Origin: CAIWHR01 sp963843595
GTDB lineage: Bacteria > Pseudomonadota > Gammaproteobacteria > Burkholderiales > Casimicrobiaceae
Direction of reading: 5' to 3'
Assembly (NCBI GenBank): GCA_963843595.1
Contig: CAWJLG010000015.1
Span: 124,001 to 188,000 of the forward strand
Length of the DNA stretch: 64,000 bases
The position numbers and the translations under genes were made by a program. Under the pieces are notes generated by a model, which ran no database searches, was not told where the DNA came from, and saw only the letters and a program-made list of their open reading frames with translations. Positions 9,193 through 18,226 of this stretch are shown here, one piece after another; position 1 is the first letter of the stretch; each line of letters starts with the position of its first letter.

Positions 9193-9980
9193 AGGACGGC
9201 CTCGCGCGGCGCGGCGTGGATGACGTGCAGAATCTCCTCGCGCAGCCGGATGAACTCGGCATCCGCCTTGACCGCGCGGGCGTCCTTGCACTCGATGAAG
9301 CGGCGGCCGAACTCGAGCTTGTAGCGGTGGGCGATGCGCCCGGGCGAGGGGGTCATCACGATCAGATCGGTGGCCAGAAACAGGGCCTCCTCGACGCTGT
9401 GGGTGATGAAGAAGAACATCTTCCGCGTCTCCCACCAGAGCAGCAGGATCAACTCCTGGATCTGCTCCCGGGTGAACGCATCGAGCGCTCCCATCGGCTC
9501 GTCCATCAGCATCACTTCGGGGTCGCTCGCGAGCGCCCGGGCGAGGCCGACGCGCTGCTGCATGCCGCCGGAGATCTGGTAGATCGGGGAGTCGGCGAAT
9601 TTCTCGAGACCCACGTGCGCGAGTTTGTCCAGCGCGATGCGGCGCCGTTCGGCCCGGTCGACGCCGCGCATCCGCAATCCGAACTCGACGTTCTGGACCA
9701 CCGAGAGCCAGGGCATCAGCGCGTGCTTCTGGAACACCACGCCGCGATCGGACCCCGGTCCCGTGACGCGCTTGCCGTCGAGCAGGATATCGCCGTCCGA
9801 GTACTCCATGAAGCCGGCGATGCAGGAGAGCAGCGTGGTCTTGCCGCACCCGGACGCGCCCAGGGCGACGACGAAATCGCCGGGATCGAGTGCGAGGTCC
9901 ACGTCGTGCAGCGCGTGCGTCGTGCGCCCGCCGCGGCCGGCGTAGTTGACGCTCAGGTGACGGATTTCGAGCTTGCTCAT
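9189..9980 (-). CDS. tauB: Taurine/sulfonate ABC transporter ATP-binding protein
   Basis: 263 residues with all ABC ATPase motifs: Walker A GASGCGKTTL, signature ISGGMQQRVGLARAL, Walker B EVMLMDEPMGALD and the switch histidine in FFFITHSVEEAL. The family is TauB/SsuB (taurine, alkanesulfonate). It would power import through TauC from the cytoplasmic side. The start ATG at 9980 gives MSKLEIRHLSVNYAG, a typical N terminus. It is 160 bases downstream of tauA and overlaps tauC by four bases. Confidence 0.9.
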   Translation of the reverse strand: MSKLEIRHLSVNYAGRGGRTTHALHDVDLALDPGDFVVALGASGCGKTTLLSCIAGFMEYSDGDILLDGKRVTGPGSDRGVVFQKHALMPWLSVVQNVEFGLRMRGVDRAERRRIALDKLAHVGLEKFADSPIYQISGGMQQRVGLARALASDPEVMLMDEPMGALDAFTREQIQELILLLWWETRKMFFFITHSVEEALFLATDLIVMTPSPGRIAHRYKLEFGRRFIECKDARAVKADAEFIRLREEILHVIHAAPREAVL

Positions 9981-10140
9981 CGCATCAATCCATGACGGCG
10001 AACCGCCGCGGAAAGCAGCGGGACGCCTGGGCGCGAGCCTCGATGTCGGCCCGCAAACGAAAACGGCGCGTGGAACGGCGCCGGTGCGCCGCTCGAACGC
10101 GCCGAGTCATCGCGTCGGGCATCGAGCCCGACGCAATGGT

Positions 10141-11139
10141 CTATTTGGCCGCTTCCTGCGCGTACGCAGGATTGACCACGACCGAGTAGTCCGGCAGCAC
10201 CTTTTCGATCTGCTTCTGCGTGAGCTGGAATTCGGCCGTGGCGGCCAGCGCCTTGGCCGCGATGCTGTTCTTGCCGCCCCCCAGCCATTTCGTCGCCTGC
10301 TCCGAAGCCGTCGGGAACTGGTAGAGCGCAATTGACGACGGAGCCTCTTCCGGCTTGGCGCCGGACCACTTGGCGACCGCCGCGATTTCCGGCGAGCCGG
10401 TCGTCCACTTGGCCTTGTTCTTGCGGTAGCGGTCATCGGCGGCGGCCATGATCTTCACGAATTTCACGAGGAAGTCGTTGTTGGCTTTCGCCCAGTCCCT
10501 GTTGACGACGTAGCCGTCGAAGGTCGCCTTGCCGGTGGACGCGGAGATCTTGCCCGAGGTCATGATGACCTTGCCGTCCTTCTTCGCGTCGGCCAGCACC
10601 GGGTCCCAGATGAACGTCGCCTGGATGTCACCGCGCTGCCACGCTGCACGGACCTCCGGCGGACGCAGGTTCAGGATCTGTACGTCGGCGGGATTCACTT
10701 TCGCCTGCTCGAGCGCGACGAGCAGGTGGAAGTGCGTCGTCGAGTTGAACGGCACGGCGATCTTCTTCCCCTTGAGATCGGCGACCGTGTTGATGCCCGA
10801 GCCGTTCTTGGCGACGAGCGCCTCGGCATCGCCGATGTCGTCGAGGATCCAGAACAGCTCCATGGGTTCGCCGCGCGATACCGCCGCCGCAATGCCGGCC
10901 GAGCCGACCTCGCCGACCTGGACCGCGCCGGAGGCCATGGCCTTGATCACCTCACCGCCGCCGCCGAACTGCTTCCAGGTGATCTTGTAGCCGGTCGCCT
11001 TCTCGAGTTCCTTCGCTTCCTGGGCGACCCGATACGGGACGACCATGTCCTGGTATGCGATCGTCACTTCTTTCTGCTGCGCCCACGTGGGCGCGGCCGC
11101 GGCCGCGGCGAGGATCAAACCGGCGACGAGTCTTTTCAT
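10141..11139 (-). CDS. tauA: Taurine ABC transporter periplasmic binding protein
   Basis: 332 residues with a Sec signal peptide (MKRLVAGLILAAAAAAPTWA, cleavage after AQA-like TWAQ). The mature part begins KEVTIAYQDMVVPYRVAQ and contains GEVIKAMASGAVQVGEVGSAG and LRPPEVRAAWQRGDIQATF, which match the TauA branch of the NitT/TauT/SsuA solute-binding family. It is the first transporter gene after the transaminase gene (91-base gap) and precedes tauB. The context of Xsc, alanine dehydrogenase and Pta makes taurine the best guess for the ligand. Confidence 0.88.
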   Translation of the reverse strand: MKRLVAGLILAAAAAAPTWAQQKEVTIAYQDMVVPYRVAQEAKELEKATGYKITWKQFGGGGEVIKAMASGAVQVGEVGSAGIAAAVSRGEPMELFWILDDIGDAEALVAKNGSGINTVADLKGKKIAVPFNSTTHFHLLVALEQAKVNPADVQILNLRPPEVRAAWQRGDIQATFIWDPVLADAKKDGKVIMTSGKISASTGKATFDGYVVNRDWAKANNDFLVKFVKIMAAADDRYRKNKAKWTTGSPEIAAVAKWSGAKPEEAPSSIALYQFPTASEQATKWLGGGKNSIAAKALAATAEFQLTQKQIEKVLPDYSVVVNPAYAQEAAK

Positions 11140-11230
11140 GCGTGTTCTCCCTGAGTGTTGGACGACCGGTAAGCGGCTCCTGCGGTCATGAGGCGCCGCG
11201 CGCCGCCGCCGGGAACGTCGAGGCGCGATG

Positions 11231-12574
11231 CTAGATCGTGGCGAGCGTCCTGCGCAAGATGTCCGCGATCATGTCGACATGCGCCTTCTCGGCCACGAGC
11301 GGGGGCGCGATGATCGCCGCGTCGCCGGTGGTCTTGAGGTGCAGGCCGTTGTCGAACAGCTTCTTCTGAAGCGCGTGACCGCGCTTGCCCGGTGCGTCGT
11401 CCACGGCGAGGTCGATCGCGGCCAGCATTCCGTAGCCGCGGATGTCGGTCACCACCGGCAGATCCTTGAGCGAGAAGATCGCGTCGAGGAAATACGGCGA
11501 CAGCGCGCGCCCGCGTTCGAACAGGCCGTCGTTCTTGTAGATATCGAGCGTCGCGAGACCGGCGGCGCAGGCGGCAGGATGGCCCGAGTACGTGTAGCCG
11601 TGGAAGAACTCGATCGCGCCTTCGGGAGCGGCCGCCATGATCGTGTCGTGGATGCGCTCGGAGATCGCGACCGCGCCCATCGGCTGCGCGCCGTTGGTGA
11701 TTGCCTTCGCCATCGTGATCATGTCCGGGGTGACGCCGAAGCTCTGCGCGGCAAAGGCCTGGCCGGTGCGGCCGTACCCGGTGATCACCTCGTCGAACAC
11801 CAGCAGGATCCCATGTGCGTCGCAGATCGCGCGCAGACGATCGAGGTATCCCTTCGGCGGCACCAGGCAACCGGTGGAGCCGGCAATCGGCTCGACGAAG
11901 CAGGCGGCGATGTTCTCGGCGCCGTAGAGGTTGACGATCCGCAGCAGGTCCTCGGCCAGTTCGGCGCCGTGCGCGCCCTGGCCCGGGCTGAAGAGGTTTT
12001 CCTTCAGATGCGTGTGCCGCATGTGCGCGATGCCGGGGAGCGCCGGGCCGAACGTGCGGCGGTTGTTGACGAGCCCGGACAGCGACACGCCGCCGAAGTT
12101 GACGCCGTGGTAGGCACGCTCGCGCGAGACGAACACGTTGCGGCCGCCCTGGCCGCGCGCCTGATGGAAGGCGAGCGCCACCTTCATCGCGCTTTCGACC
12201 GATTCCGAGCCCGAGTTGGCGAAGAAGATCCGGTTGAGGTCGCCCGGCGTCAATTCCGCCACGCGGGTGGCGAGCTCGAACTGCTTCGGATGTCCACGCA
12301 GGAACGGCGCCGAGAAGTCGAGTTCCGCGAGTTGCCGGCCGACGGCTTCCGCGATCTCCCTGCGGCCGTGACCGGCCGCGCAGCAGAACAGCCCCGACGA
12401 CGCGTCGATGATCTTGTCGCCGCGGTCGTTCCAGAAGTACATCCCTTCCGCGCGGACGATCATCTTCGGATCGGCCTTGAACTCGCGATTGGGCGTGAAT
12501 GGCATCCAGTACTCGTCGAGCGACAGCCGGCTGGTCGCGGCGGCGCTCTGGATCTTCGGTTCGGCGTGGCCCAT
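11231..12574 (-). CDS. Class III transaminase, probable taurine:pyruvate (beta-alanine:pyruvate type)
   Basis: 447 residues from ATG at 12574, behind a strong AGGAGG. It is a class III PLP aminotransferase: NSGSESVESAMKVA binds the cofactor phosphate, LLVFDEVITGYGRTG holds the aspartate that contacts PLP, and TMAKAITNGAQPMG holds the Schiff-base lysine (about residue 290). The N-terminal LDEYWMPFTPNREFKADP resembles beta-alanine:pyruvate (omega-amino acid) transaminases. In this locus it would pass the amino group of taurine to pyruvate, giving sulfoacetaldehyde and alanine, the substrates of Xsc and alanine dehydrogenase. That taurine is the real substrate is inferred from context; beta-alanine or hypotaurine could also be used. 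Confidence 0.82.
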   Translation of the reverse strand: MGHAEPKIQSAAATSRLSLDEYWMPFTPNREFKADPKMIVRAEGMYFWNDRGDKIIDASSGLFCCAAGHGRREIAEAVGRQLAELDFSAPFLRGHPKQFELATRVAELTPGDLNRIFFANSGSESVESAMKVALAFHQARGQGGRNVFVSRERAYHGVNFGGVSLSGLVNNRRTFGPALPGIAHMRHTHLKENLFSPGQGAHGAELAEDLLRIVNLYGAENIAACFVEPIAGSTGCLVPPKGYLDRLRAICDAHGILLVFDEVITGYGRTGQAFAAQSFGVTPDMITMAKAITNGAQPMGAVAISERIHDTIMAAAPEGAIEFFHGYTYSGHPAACAAGLATLDIYKNDGLFERGRALSPYFLDAIFSLKDLPVVTDIRGYGMLAAIDLAVDDAPGKRGHALQKKLFDNGLHLKTTGDAAIIAPPLVAEKAHVDMIADILRRTLATI

Positions 12575-12838
12575 GGTGACCTCCTGGTGTTGCGCTGCGG
12601 CGCCGGCAAGCGCGGCGCGCGACGCGGTATTCGGATCGATCGGGAAGAGAATCGTACACCTTTGTTGCCCGAGCGCGGGCCGACCGCAGGAGCAGGTTGA
12701 CCGCACGGCGATCGCATTCGTTGCGGCGACCCCACGCGACATCGCCGGGCCCTGCGTGGCGGAAGGACGTCTAGCGCGAGGTGCAGCGGCTCGCGTAATC
12801 TGTGCGCCTTGTCCACTCGCGTCCTCAGGAGAATCCCC

Positions 12839-13954
12839 ATGCGCATCGGTGTCCCGAAAGAGATCAAGGTGCTCGAGAACCGGGTCGGCCTCGTGCCGGG
12901 CAGTGTCCGCGAGGCGGTCGCCCACGGTCACGAGGTCATCGTCGAGCACAATTCGGGGCAAGGCATCGGGATGGACGACGACGCGTACCGCAAGGCCGGA
13001 GCGCAGGTCGTCGGGACTGCCAGGGAGGTGTTCGCGGCGGCGGAGATGATCGTCAAGGTCAAGGAACCGCAGGCCGCCGAACGGAAGATGCTGCAGCCGG
13101 GGCAGATCCTGTTCACCTACCTGCATCTTGCCCCCGATCCGGAGCAGGCGAAGGACCTGGTCGCGAGCGGCGCCGTTTGCATCGCCTACGAGACCGTCAC
13201 CTCGACATCGGGTGGGCTGCCGCTGCTCGCGCCGATGTCGGAGGTCGCCGGGCGCATGTCGATCCAGGCCGGCGCCTATTTCCTCGAGAAGCCGCACGGC
13301 GGTCTCGGGATACTCCTGGGCGGTGTGCCGGGCGTGGATCCGGCCAAAGTCGTGATCCTGGGCGGCGGAGTGGTGGGTTCGCACGCCGCGCACATCGCGC
13401 TCGGCATGGGCGCCGAGGTGTGGGTGCTCGACCGCAACACCGAAGTGCTGCGGGCGCTGTGGCGGCAATTCGGACGGCCGCTCAACACGGTGTTCTCGAC
13501 CCGCGACGCGATCGAGCGTCACGTCGCCAGCGCCGACCTCGTCATCGGCGGCGTCCTGATTCCCGGGGCATCGGCGCCGAAACTCGTCTCGGCGGCGCTC
13601 GTGAAGCAGATGAAACCCGGCTCCGTCGTCGTCGACGTCGCCATCGACCAGGGCGGCTGTTTCGAGACCTCGCGCCCGACGACGCACGCGGAGCCGGTGT
13701 ACGTCGTCGACGGCGTCACGCACTACTGCGTCGCGAACATGCCCGGCGGCGTTCCGCGCACGTCGACGTTCGCCCTCAACAACGCGACCCTTCCGTTCGT
13801 GCTGGCGATTGCCGACAAAGGCTGGAAGAAGGCGCTCGCGGACGATGTGCATCTCAGGAACGGCCTCAACATCGCCTTCGGCAAGGTCACCTGCCGGCCG
13901 GTCGCGGAGGCGCTGGGCTACGGGTTCGTCGAGCCTGACGCCGTCATGGGCTGA
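12839..13954 (+). CDS. ald: Alanine dehydrogenase
   Basis: 371 residues, the standard length. MRIGVPKEIKVLENRVGLVP is the canonical N terminus and the start ATG at 12839 follows AGGAGAA. KVKEPQ holds the substrate-binding lysine, FTYLHLAPD the catalytic histidine, GGGVVGSHAAHIALGMGA the NAD-binding Rossmann loop, and AIDQGG the catalytic aspartate. The enzyme oxidises L-alanine to pyruvate and ammonium. It is divergent from the transaminase gene across a 264-base gap, so the pair can be switched on together. Here it would recycle the alanine made from taurine and release the nitrogen. Confidence 0.95.
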   Translation: MRIGVPKEIKVLENRVGLVPGSVREAVAHGHEVIVEHNSGQGIGMDDDAYRKAGAQVVGTAREVFAAAEMIVKVKEPQAAERKMLQPGQILFTYLHLAPDPEQAKDLVASGAVCIAYETVTSTSGGLPLLAPMSEVAGRMSIQAGAYFLEKPHGGLGILLGGVPGVDPAKVVILGGGVVGSHAAHIALGMGAEVWVLDRNTEVLRALWRQFGRPLNTVFSTRDAIERHVASADLVIGGVLIPGASAPKLVSAALVKQMKPGSVVVDVAIDQGGCFETSRPTTHAEPVYVVDGVTHYCVANMPGGVPRTSTFALNNATLPFVLAIADKGWKKALADDVHLRNGLNIAFGKVTCRPVAEALGYGFVEPDAVMG

Positions 13955-14019
13955 CGGCGATCCCGCGGCATGCCGCCGCGAAGAACGTCGTCGTCGGCGC
14001 GTCGCGCTTGCGGGCCCTC

Positions 14020-14043
14020 GACCCGCCGCCGCGGCGGCGGGTC
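14020..14043. terminator. Perfect 24-base GC palindrome between convergent genes
   Basis: Arms GACCCGCCGCCG and CGGCGGCGGGTC are exact reverse complements with no gap. It lies between the 3' ends of ald (plus) and dctM (minus), where a bidirectional stem could block transcription from both sides. There is no T run, so factor-independent termination is not assured. Confidence 0.5.
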
Positions 14044-14077
14044 CAAGTCCCGCCGGGAGGCGACGATAAGGTGATCG

Positions 14078-15394
14078 TCAGTCCCGCAATACCGCCGGCA
14101 GCCACAGCGCGATCTGCGGAAACATCAGCACGAGCAGCAGCCCGATGATCTGCAGCACCATGAACTGCATCATGCCGGCGTAGATGTCGGAGAGGTCCCA
14201 GTCGGGTACCACGCCCTTGAGAAAGTAGGCCGACAACGCGACCGGAGGCGACAGCCATGCCGTCTGCAGGCACACCGCGACCAGCGTGCAGAACCAGACG
14301 AGGTCGATCCCGAGCTTCTGCACCAGCGGCAGCAGGATCGGCACGACGATCAGCACGATCGGCACCCATTCGAGCGGCCAGCCGAGGACGAAGATGATGC
14401 CGAGGATCAGCAGCAGCATCAGCGTCGGCGGCAGATCGAGCTGCAGCAGCGATTCCGCGATCAGCGTGGCGCTGCCCAACCGCGAGAACACGGCGCCGAA
14501 ATAGTTCGACGCGGCGACGAGCAGCAGGATCATGCAGGACGTCAGCAGCGTCGAGTAGACGGCGGAACGGAACGCCGCCCACGACATCCGCCGGTAGGCC
14601 AAGGTCAGCAGCAGCACGGCGAAGGCGCCGACGGCGCCGGCGTCGGTTGGCGTCGCGATGCCGGCGAGAATCACGCCGAGTGTCGCGAAGATCACGACCA
14701 CGACCGGCGCGATGCCGAGGACCAGCTCCTTCACCACCTCGCCCACCGATCCTGCTCGTTCCTCCGGCGGCAGCGCCGGTCCGAGCGCCGGGTTGAGGTA
14801 GCTGCGGACGAGGGTGTAGACGATGTAGAGCAGCGCCAGCAGCAGACCCGGGATCACGGCCGCCGCGAAGAGGTCCGTCGCGGGCACGCCGACCACCGGG
14901 CCCATCACGATCAGCATGACCGACGGTGGGATCAGGATGCCCAACGTACCGCCGGCGGTGATGGCGCCCGCCGACAGCCGGATGTCGTAGCCGGAGCGCT
15001 TCATGGCCGGCGCCGCCATCACGCCCAGCAGCGTGACCGACGAGCCGACGATACCGGTGGCCGCCGCGAAGATCGTTGCCGTCAGCAGCACGGCGAGATA
15101 GAGCGAACCGCGCACCGACCCGAGCGCCAGCTGCACGCCGCGGAACAACCGCTCCATCAGGCCCGACTGCTCCAGCAGGTACCCCATGAACAGGAAGAAC
15201 GGCACCGACGCGAGCGTCGGATCGCGCATCACCGAGAAGAACTGCAGCGTCATCAGATGAAGTGCGAGCGGACCGAGCGCGACGTAGCCCCCGATCGCCG
15301 CCACGGCGATCAGCGTGAACGCGATCGGGAACCCGATGAAGATCGCCGCGAACAGCACGCCCAGCAGCAGGATGCCGAACCATTCGGGGCTCAC
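14078..15394 (-). CDS. dctM: TRAP transporter large membrane subunit (DctM type)
   Basis: 438 residues, the usual length of the TRAP-T large permease with about 12 membrane segments. FPIAFTLIAVAAIGGY near the N terminus and GTLGILIPPSVMLIVMGPV in the middle are family marks; SPPVALSAYFLKGV is near the C terminus. It starts with GTG at 15394, which overlaps the dctQ stop in GTGA. It forms the Na+-driven channel with DctQ and receives substrate from DctP. The substrate is probably an organosulfonate, judged from the regulator and xsc next door. Confidence 0.92.
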   Translation of the reverse strand: MSPEWFGILLLGVLFAAIFIGFPIAFTLIAVAAIGGYVALGPLALHLMTLQFFSVMRDPTLASVPFFLFMGYLLEQSGLMERLFRGVQLALGSVRGSLYLAVLLTATIFAAATGIVGSSVTLLGVMAAPAMKRSGYDIRLSAGAITAGGTLGILIPPSVMLIVMGPVVGVPATDLFAAAVIPGLLLALLYIVYTLVRSYLNPALGPALPPEERAGSVGEVVKELVLGIAPVVVVIFATLGVILAGIATPTDAGAVGAFAVLLLTLAYRRMSWAAFRSAVYSTLLTSCMILLLVAASNYFGAVFSRLGSATLIAESLLQLDLPPTLMLLLILGIIFVLGWPLEWVPIVLIVVPILLPLVQKLGIDLVWFCTLVAVCLQTAWLSPPVALSAYFLKGVVPDWDLSDIYAGMMQFMVLQIIGLLLVLMFPQIALWLPAVLRD

Positions 15395-15966
15395 GTCGAT
15401 ACCTCGCCGGCGGCATCATCGGCCGGCGTCTCGGGGATTTCGCCGTCCTCCGGACCGAACGCGCGCGCCGCGCACTTGATGCACTCGGAGATTCCCTGCA
15501 GCAGCAGCAGCACCGCCGACGCCGGCATCATGAACTTGAAGGGCCACACGATCGGGAGCCAGGGGCTGGTGACGATGCGCTCGTTCTGCTGGAACGATTT
15601 CCAGAAGTACTCCCATCCCAGCCACGCGAAGATCGCCAGCGCCGGAAAGAAGAAGATGAGATAGCAGGCGAGGTCGACGCGCGCCCGGGTGCGCTTCGTC
15701 CAGTTGGCGTAGAAGCTGTCGGTGCGGATGTGGCCGCCGCGCTGCAGCGTCCACGCCGAGCCGACCATGAAAAAGGTCCCGTAGAGCATGAACGTCATGT
15801 CGTAGGCCCAGGTGGTCGGCGCGTTGAACAGGTAGCGCGCGGTCACCTCCCAGACCAGCGACAACACCATCGGCACGATCAGCCAGGCGATGGCCATGCC
15901 CGTCACGCGCGTCACGGCATCGAGCGCGCGCGCCACGCGCGCGAGCGTCGGATTCGACAGGGACAT
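15391..15966 (-). CDS. dctQ: TRAP transporter small membrane subunit (DctQ type)
   Basis: 191 residues with four predicted membrane segments (for example VTGMAIAWLIVPMVLSLVWE and the stretch around YLIFFFPALAIFAWLG). The motif VTARYLFNAPTTWAYDMTF is typical of the larger DctQ proteins. It starts at 15966, 75 bases downstream of the dctP stop, and is translationally coupled to dctM by a four-base overlap. It pairs with DctM in the inner membrane. Confidence 0.9.
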   Translation of the reverse strand: MSLSNPTLARVARALDAVTRVTGMAIAWLIVPMVLSLVWEVTARYLFNAPTTWAYDMTFMLYGTFFMVGSAWTLQRGGHIRTDSFYANWTKRTRARVDLACYLIFFFPALAIFAWLGWEYFWKSFQQNERIVTSPWLPIVWPFKFMMPASAVLLLLQGISECIKCAARAFGPEDGEIPETPADDAAGEVST

Positions 15967-16041
15967 CGGAATCTCCGGCGCAGGCCGCCGCGCCCGGATG
16001 CGAAGGCAGCCGGCGACGCGGGGCGATGCGCTTGCGGTGGT

Positions 16042-17163
16042 CTACTTCGGCGGAGCGGCGAGCGCGGCGTTGCCGAGGTTGGAGTACAGGTCGAGGATCT
16101 TCGTCCAGTAGGGAACGACGATCTTCGCGAAGTTGCGCTGCGAGTCGAGGGTCTCCTTGAAGAACGCGTCCTTCGCCGCGTAGCGGTCGAGCACGACGTT
16201 GGTCGCGCGGACGAACTCGGGGAAGAAGTCCTTCGGCGTGTCGTGGATGGTGACCTTGAATTCGTTGCGCAGCCGCACGATGGCCTGCGCGTTCTTGTAG
16301 ACGTTGTACGTGTAGGTTTCCGTCATCGACGCCATCGCCGCGGTGCGGATGATCTCCTGGAGGTCGGGCGAGAGCTTGTCCCAGACCGTCTTGTTGATCA
16401 GGATTTCGCCGATGTCGGTGGACTGGTGCAGCCCCTGCAGGTAGTAATGCTTCCACACCGTCTGCAGCCCGAGATTGAGGTCGTCGGCGGGGCCGATCCA
16501 TTCGGCGGCGTCGATCACGCCGCGCTGCGCCGAGGGCACGATCTCGCCACCGGGCAGGGCCACCGCCGCAACGCCCATTTCCTTGAATATTTCGCCGGTG
16601 ATCCCCGGTGGCGCGCGGTACTTCATCTTCTTGAAGTCGGCGGTGCTGTTGATCGGCGTCTTGAACCAGCCGAGCGGATCCGGGCCCATGGGCTGGACGA
16701 AGATCGGCTCGACGTTGACCTTGAGCACGTCGCGATAGAGCTTGCGATAGAGATCGTAGCCGCCGCCCTCGAAGATCCACGCCACGTGCGACATCTGATC
16801 GAGCCCGACGCCGGCGCCCGCCATCGGATTGCTGAACAGGCCGGCGGCGGGGTTCTTGCCGGACCAGTAATGCGTCCACGCATAGCCGCCCTCGACGATG
16901 CCCTTGTCGACGGCATCGAGAATCTCGAATGCGGGCACGATCGCGCCGTCGGGGAGCATTTCCATCTTCACCCGGCCGGCCGACATGCGGTCGACGCGGT
17001 CACCCATCTTCTTCAGCAATTCGAAGTAGATCGATGCCGACGGGACGGCGGTCTGGATGCGCAGCTTGACCGGGGCCTGGGCCGTCTGCGCGAATGCGCT
17101 GCCGCAAGCGAGTGTCGCTGCGACCAACGCGGTCGCGCACGCCGATAGCCAATGCCGTTTCAT
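16042..17163 (-). CDS. dctP: TRAP transporter periplasmic binding protein (DctP type)
   Basis: 373 residues from ATG at 17163, chosen because AGGGAGGA lies just upstream and the first residues form a signal peptide (MKRHWLSACATALVAATLAC, then GSAFAQ). The mature protein shows family features such as the LPDGAIVPAFEILDAV segment and VIDAAEWIGPADDLNLGL, the latter resembling the TakP-like (alpha-keto acid/lactate) branch. The conserved arginine of the carboxylate or sulfonate site lies in the MKYRAPPG segment. It is the first gene of dctPQM. A sulfonate ligand is inferred from iclR and xsc beside it; an organic acid is the alternative. Confidence 0.9.
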   Translation of the reverse strand: MKRHWLSACATALVAATLACGSAFAQTAQAPVKLRIQTAVPSASIYFELLKKMGDRVDRMSAGRVKMEMLPDGAIVPAFEILDAVDKGIVEGGYAWTHYWSGKNPAAGLFSNPMAGAGVGLDQMSHVAWIFEGGGYDLYRKLYRDVLKVNVEPIFVQPMGPDPLGWFKTPINSTADFKKMKYRAPPGITGEIFKEMGVAAVALPGGEIVPSAQRGVIDAAEWIGPADDLNLGLQTVWKHYYLQGLHQSTDIGEILINKTVWDKLSPDLQEIIRTAAMASMTETYTYNVYKNAQAIVRLRNEFKVTIHDTPKDFFPEFVRATNVVLDRYAAKDAFFKETLDSQRNFAKIVVPYWTKILDLYSNLGNAALAAPPK

Positions 17164-17242
17164 GAGTCCTCCCTGCAAAGATGGGCGCCGCGGGGCGCGG
17201 TCGGTCCGCGTGTCGCATCTTCGGCGATCTCACGGTCCGGCG

Positions 17243-17271
17243 AATGTAGACAGTCCGGTCGCGCTTGGCAA
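17243..17271 (-). promoter_or_regulatory. Promoter of dctPQM
   Basis: On the minus strand TTGCCA (17266-17271) and TACATT (17243-17248) are separated by exactly 17 bases, about 70 bases ahead of the dctP start. The region just upstream (17301-17320) is unusually AT-rich and holds ATATATCGATAAAT, a likely operator area. Confidence 0.55.
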
Positions 17272-17300
17272 TATGCGAGCACGTTTTCGGTAGACATTCG

Positions 17301-17320
17301 TTTCATATATCGATAAATCG
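17301..17320. promoter_or_regulatory. AT-rich possible operator upstream of dctP
   Basis: TTTCATATATCGATAAATCG includes the palindrome TATCGATA. Read on the minus strand it starts CGATTTATCGATATAT; a similar GATTT-CG-ATATAT string lies ahead of xsc at 18233-18248. The shared word and the position near the IclR gene suggest a common operator, but two sites are too few for proof. Confidence 0.35.
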
Positions 17321-17356
17321 TGTCGCCATGGCGTCGCGACGCCCGCGTGCACCGGC

Positions 17357-18193
17357 TCAACCCGAGCGTGCGTGGCGCCGCGGCGGTGTGGCGCGAGTGC
17401 GCGCCGGAGCCGGCGCCGGTGCCGCGGCTCCCGCGGCAAAGGTCGCCCCCAGGGCCGATGCCGCACGCCGCAATGCGGGTACGTGCGCGAGCGCGGCGGC
17501 GAGCGGCATGCGCGCGACCGGTGCCTGCACGGCGACCGAGGCGACGACACGGCCCTGCGGGGTGGCGACCGGAACGGCGACGCACACGAGGCCCGCAAGG
17601 TACTCCTCGTTGTCGGTCGCGACGCGCTCGCGGCGCACGCGGGCGAGCTCGCCGGCGAGCCGACGGGGATCGACGATGGTCTGGTCCGTGAGCCGGGGCA
17701 GCGGCAGCGTTTCGACGATGCGCTTGCGGCGTCCGGGCGGCAACAGCGCGAGGAGCAGCTTGCCGCTTGCACTGCAGTGCAGCGGGACCCGCGAGCCCGG
17801 CTGCAGGGTGACACGCAACGGCCAGGCGCTCTCGACCCGATCGAGATACACGATCTCGCCACCGTCCAGGATCGTCAGGTTGCAGGTTTCGCCGACCTCG
17901 GCGACGAGCTGCTGCAATATGGCCCGACGCGGGCCGCGGGCACAGCCGCTGCGCAGCGTGTCGAGGGCCAGCCGGGTCAGGCGCGGTCCCGGACCGATAC
18001 GGCGGCCTTCGGGCTCGCGCGCGACCAGCCCCGCCTGCTCCAGCATCGCGAGCATCCGGTAGACCGTGGGCTTGGGCAGTTCCGCGCCGGTGCTCGCATC
18101 GTGGAGGGTGATCGGCTCCTCGGCGGCGGCGATCCGCTCGAGCAGCGCGAAAGCGCGCAACAACGGCGATGTGCGATCCCGTTTGGTTCCCAT
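17357..18193 (-). CDS. IclR-family transcriptional regulator
   Basis: 278 residues from ATG at 18193. An N-terminal winged helix (residues about 10-70, PKPTVYRMLAMLEQAGLV) is followed by the IclR effector domain with HCSASGKLLLALLPP and DNEEYLAGLVCVAVPV. The C-terminal tail is Ala/Pro/Arg-rich and longer than usual. It lies between dctPQM and xsc, divergent from xsc with overlapping promoters, so it most likely controls both. From general knowledge, IclR-type regulators (IseR) accompany isethionate genes, whereas taurine genes more often have a GntR/MocR-type TauR. The effector is unknown. Confidence 0.9.
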   Translation of the reverse strand: MGTKRDRTSPLLRAFALLERIAAAEEPITLHDASTGAELPKPTVYRMLAMLEQAGLVAREPEGRRIGPGPRLTRLALDTLRSGCARGPRRAILQQLVAEVGETCNLTILDGGEIVYLDRVESAWPLRVTLQPGSRVPLHCSASGKLLLALLPPGRRKRIVETLPLPRLTDQTIVDPRRLAGELARVRRERVATDNEEYLAGLVCVAVPVATPQGRVVASVAVQAPVARMPLAAALAHVPALRRAASALGATFAAGAAAPAPAPARTRATPPRRHARSG

Positions 18194-18197
18194 GCTG

Positions 18198-18226
18198 TTG
18201 ACATTATCTCGAAAAATGGAACAATT
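18198..18226 (+). promoter_or_regulatory. Promoter of xsc
   Basis: A perfect TTGACA (18198-18203) is followed after 17 bases by ACAATT (18221-18226). It overlaps the iclR promoter on the other strand and begins five bases from the iclR start codon. The -10 is imperfect; the CATATATC at 18241-18248 downstream could act as an alternative -10 or operator. Confidence 0.5.

Noticed and set aside
9193..9849. Long N-terminal extension of TauC
   Set aside because: It overlaps tauB in another frame; GTG 9192 overlapping the tauB stop is the natural coupled start.
12575..13852. Upstream extension of the transaminase into the ald region
   Set aside because: The frame is open but antisense to ald and without similarity; ATG 12574 follows a perfect AGGAGG.
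17309..17316. ATCGAT-type palindrome as an integration site or origin box
   Set aside because: Only one short palindrome, no integrase or replication gene nearby; an operator for the IclR regulator is a better reading.
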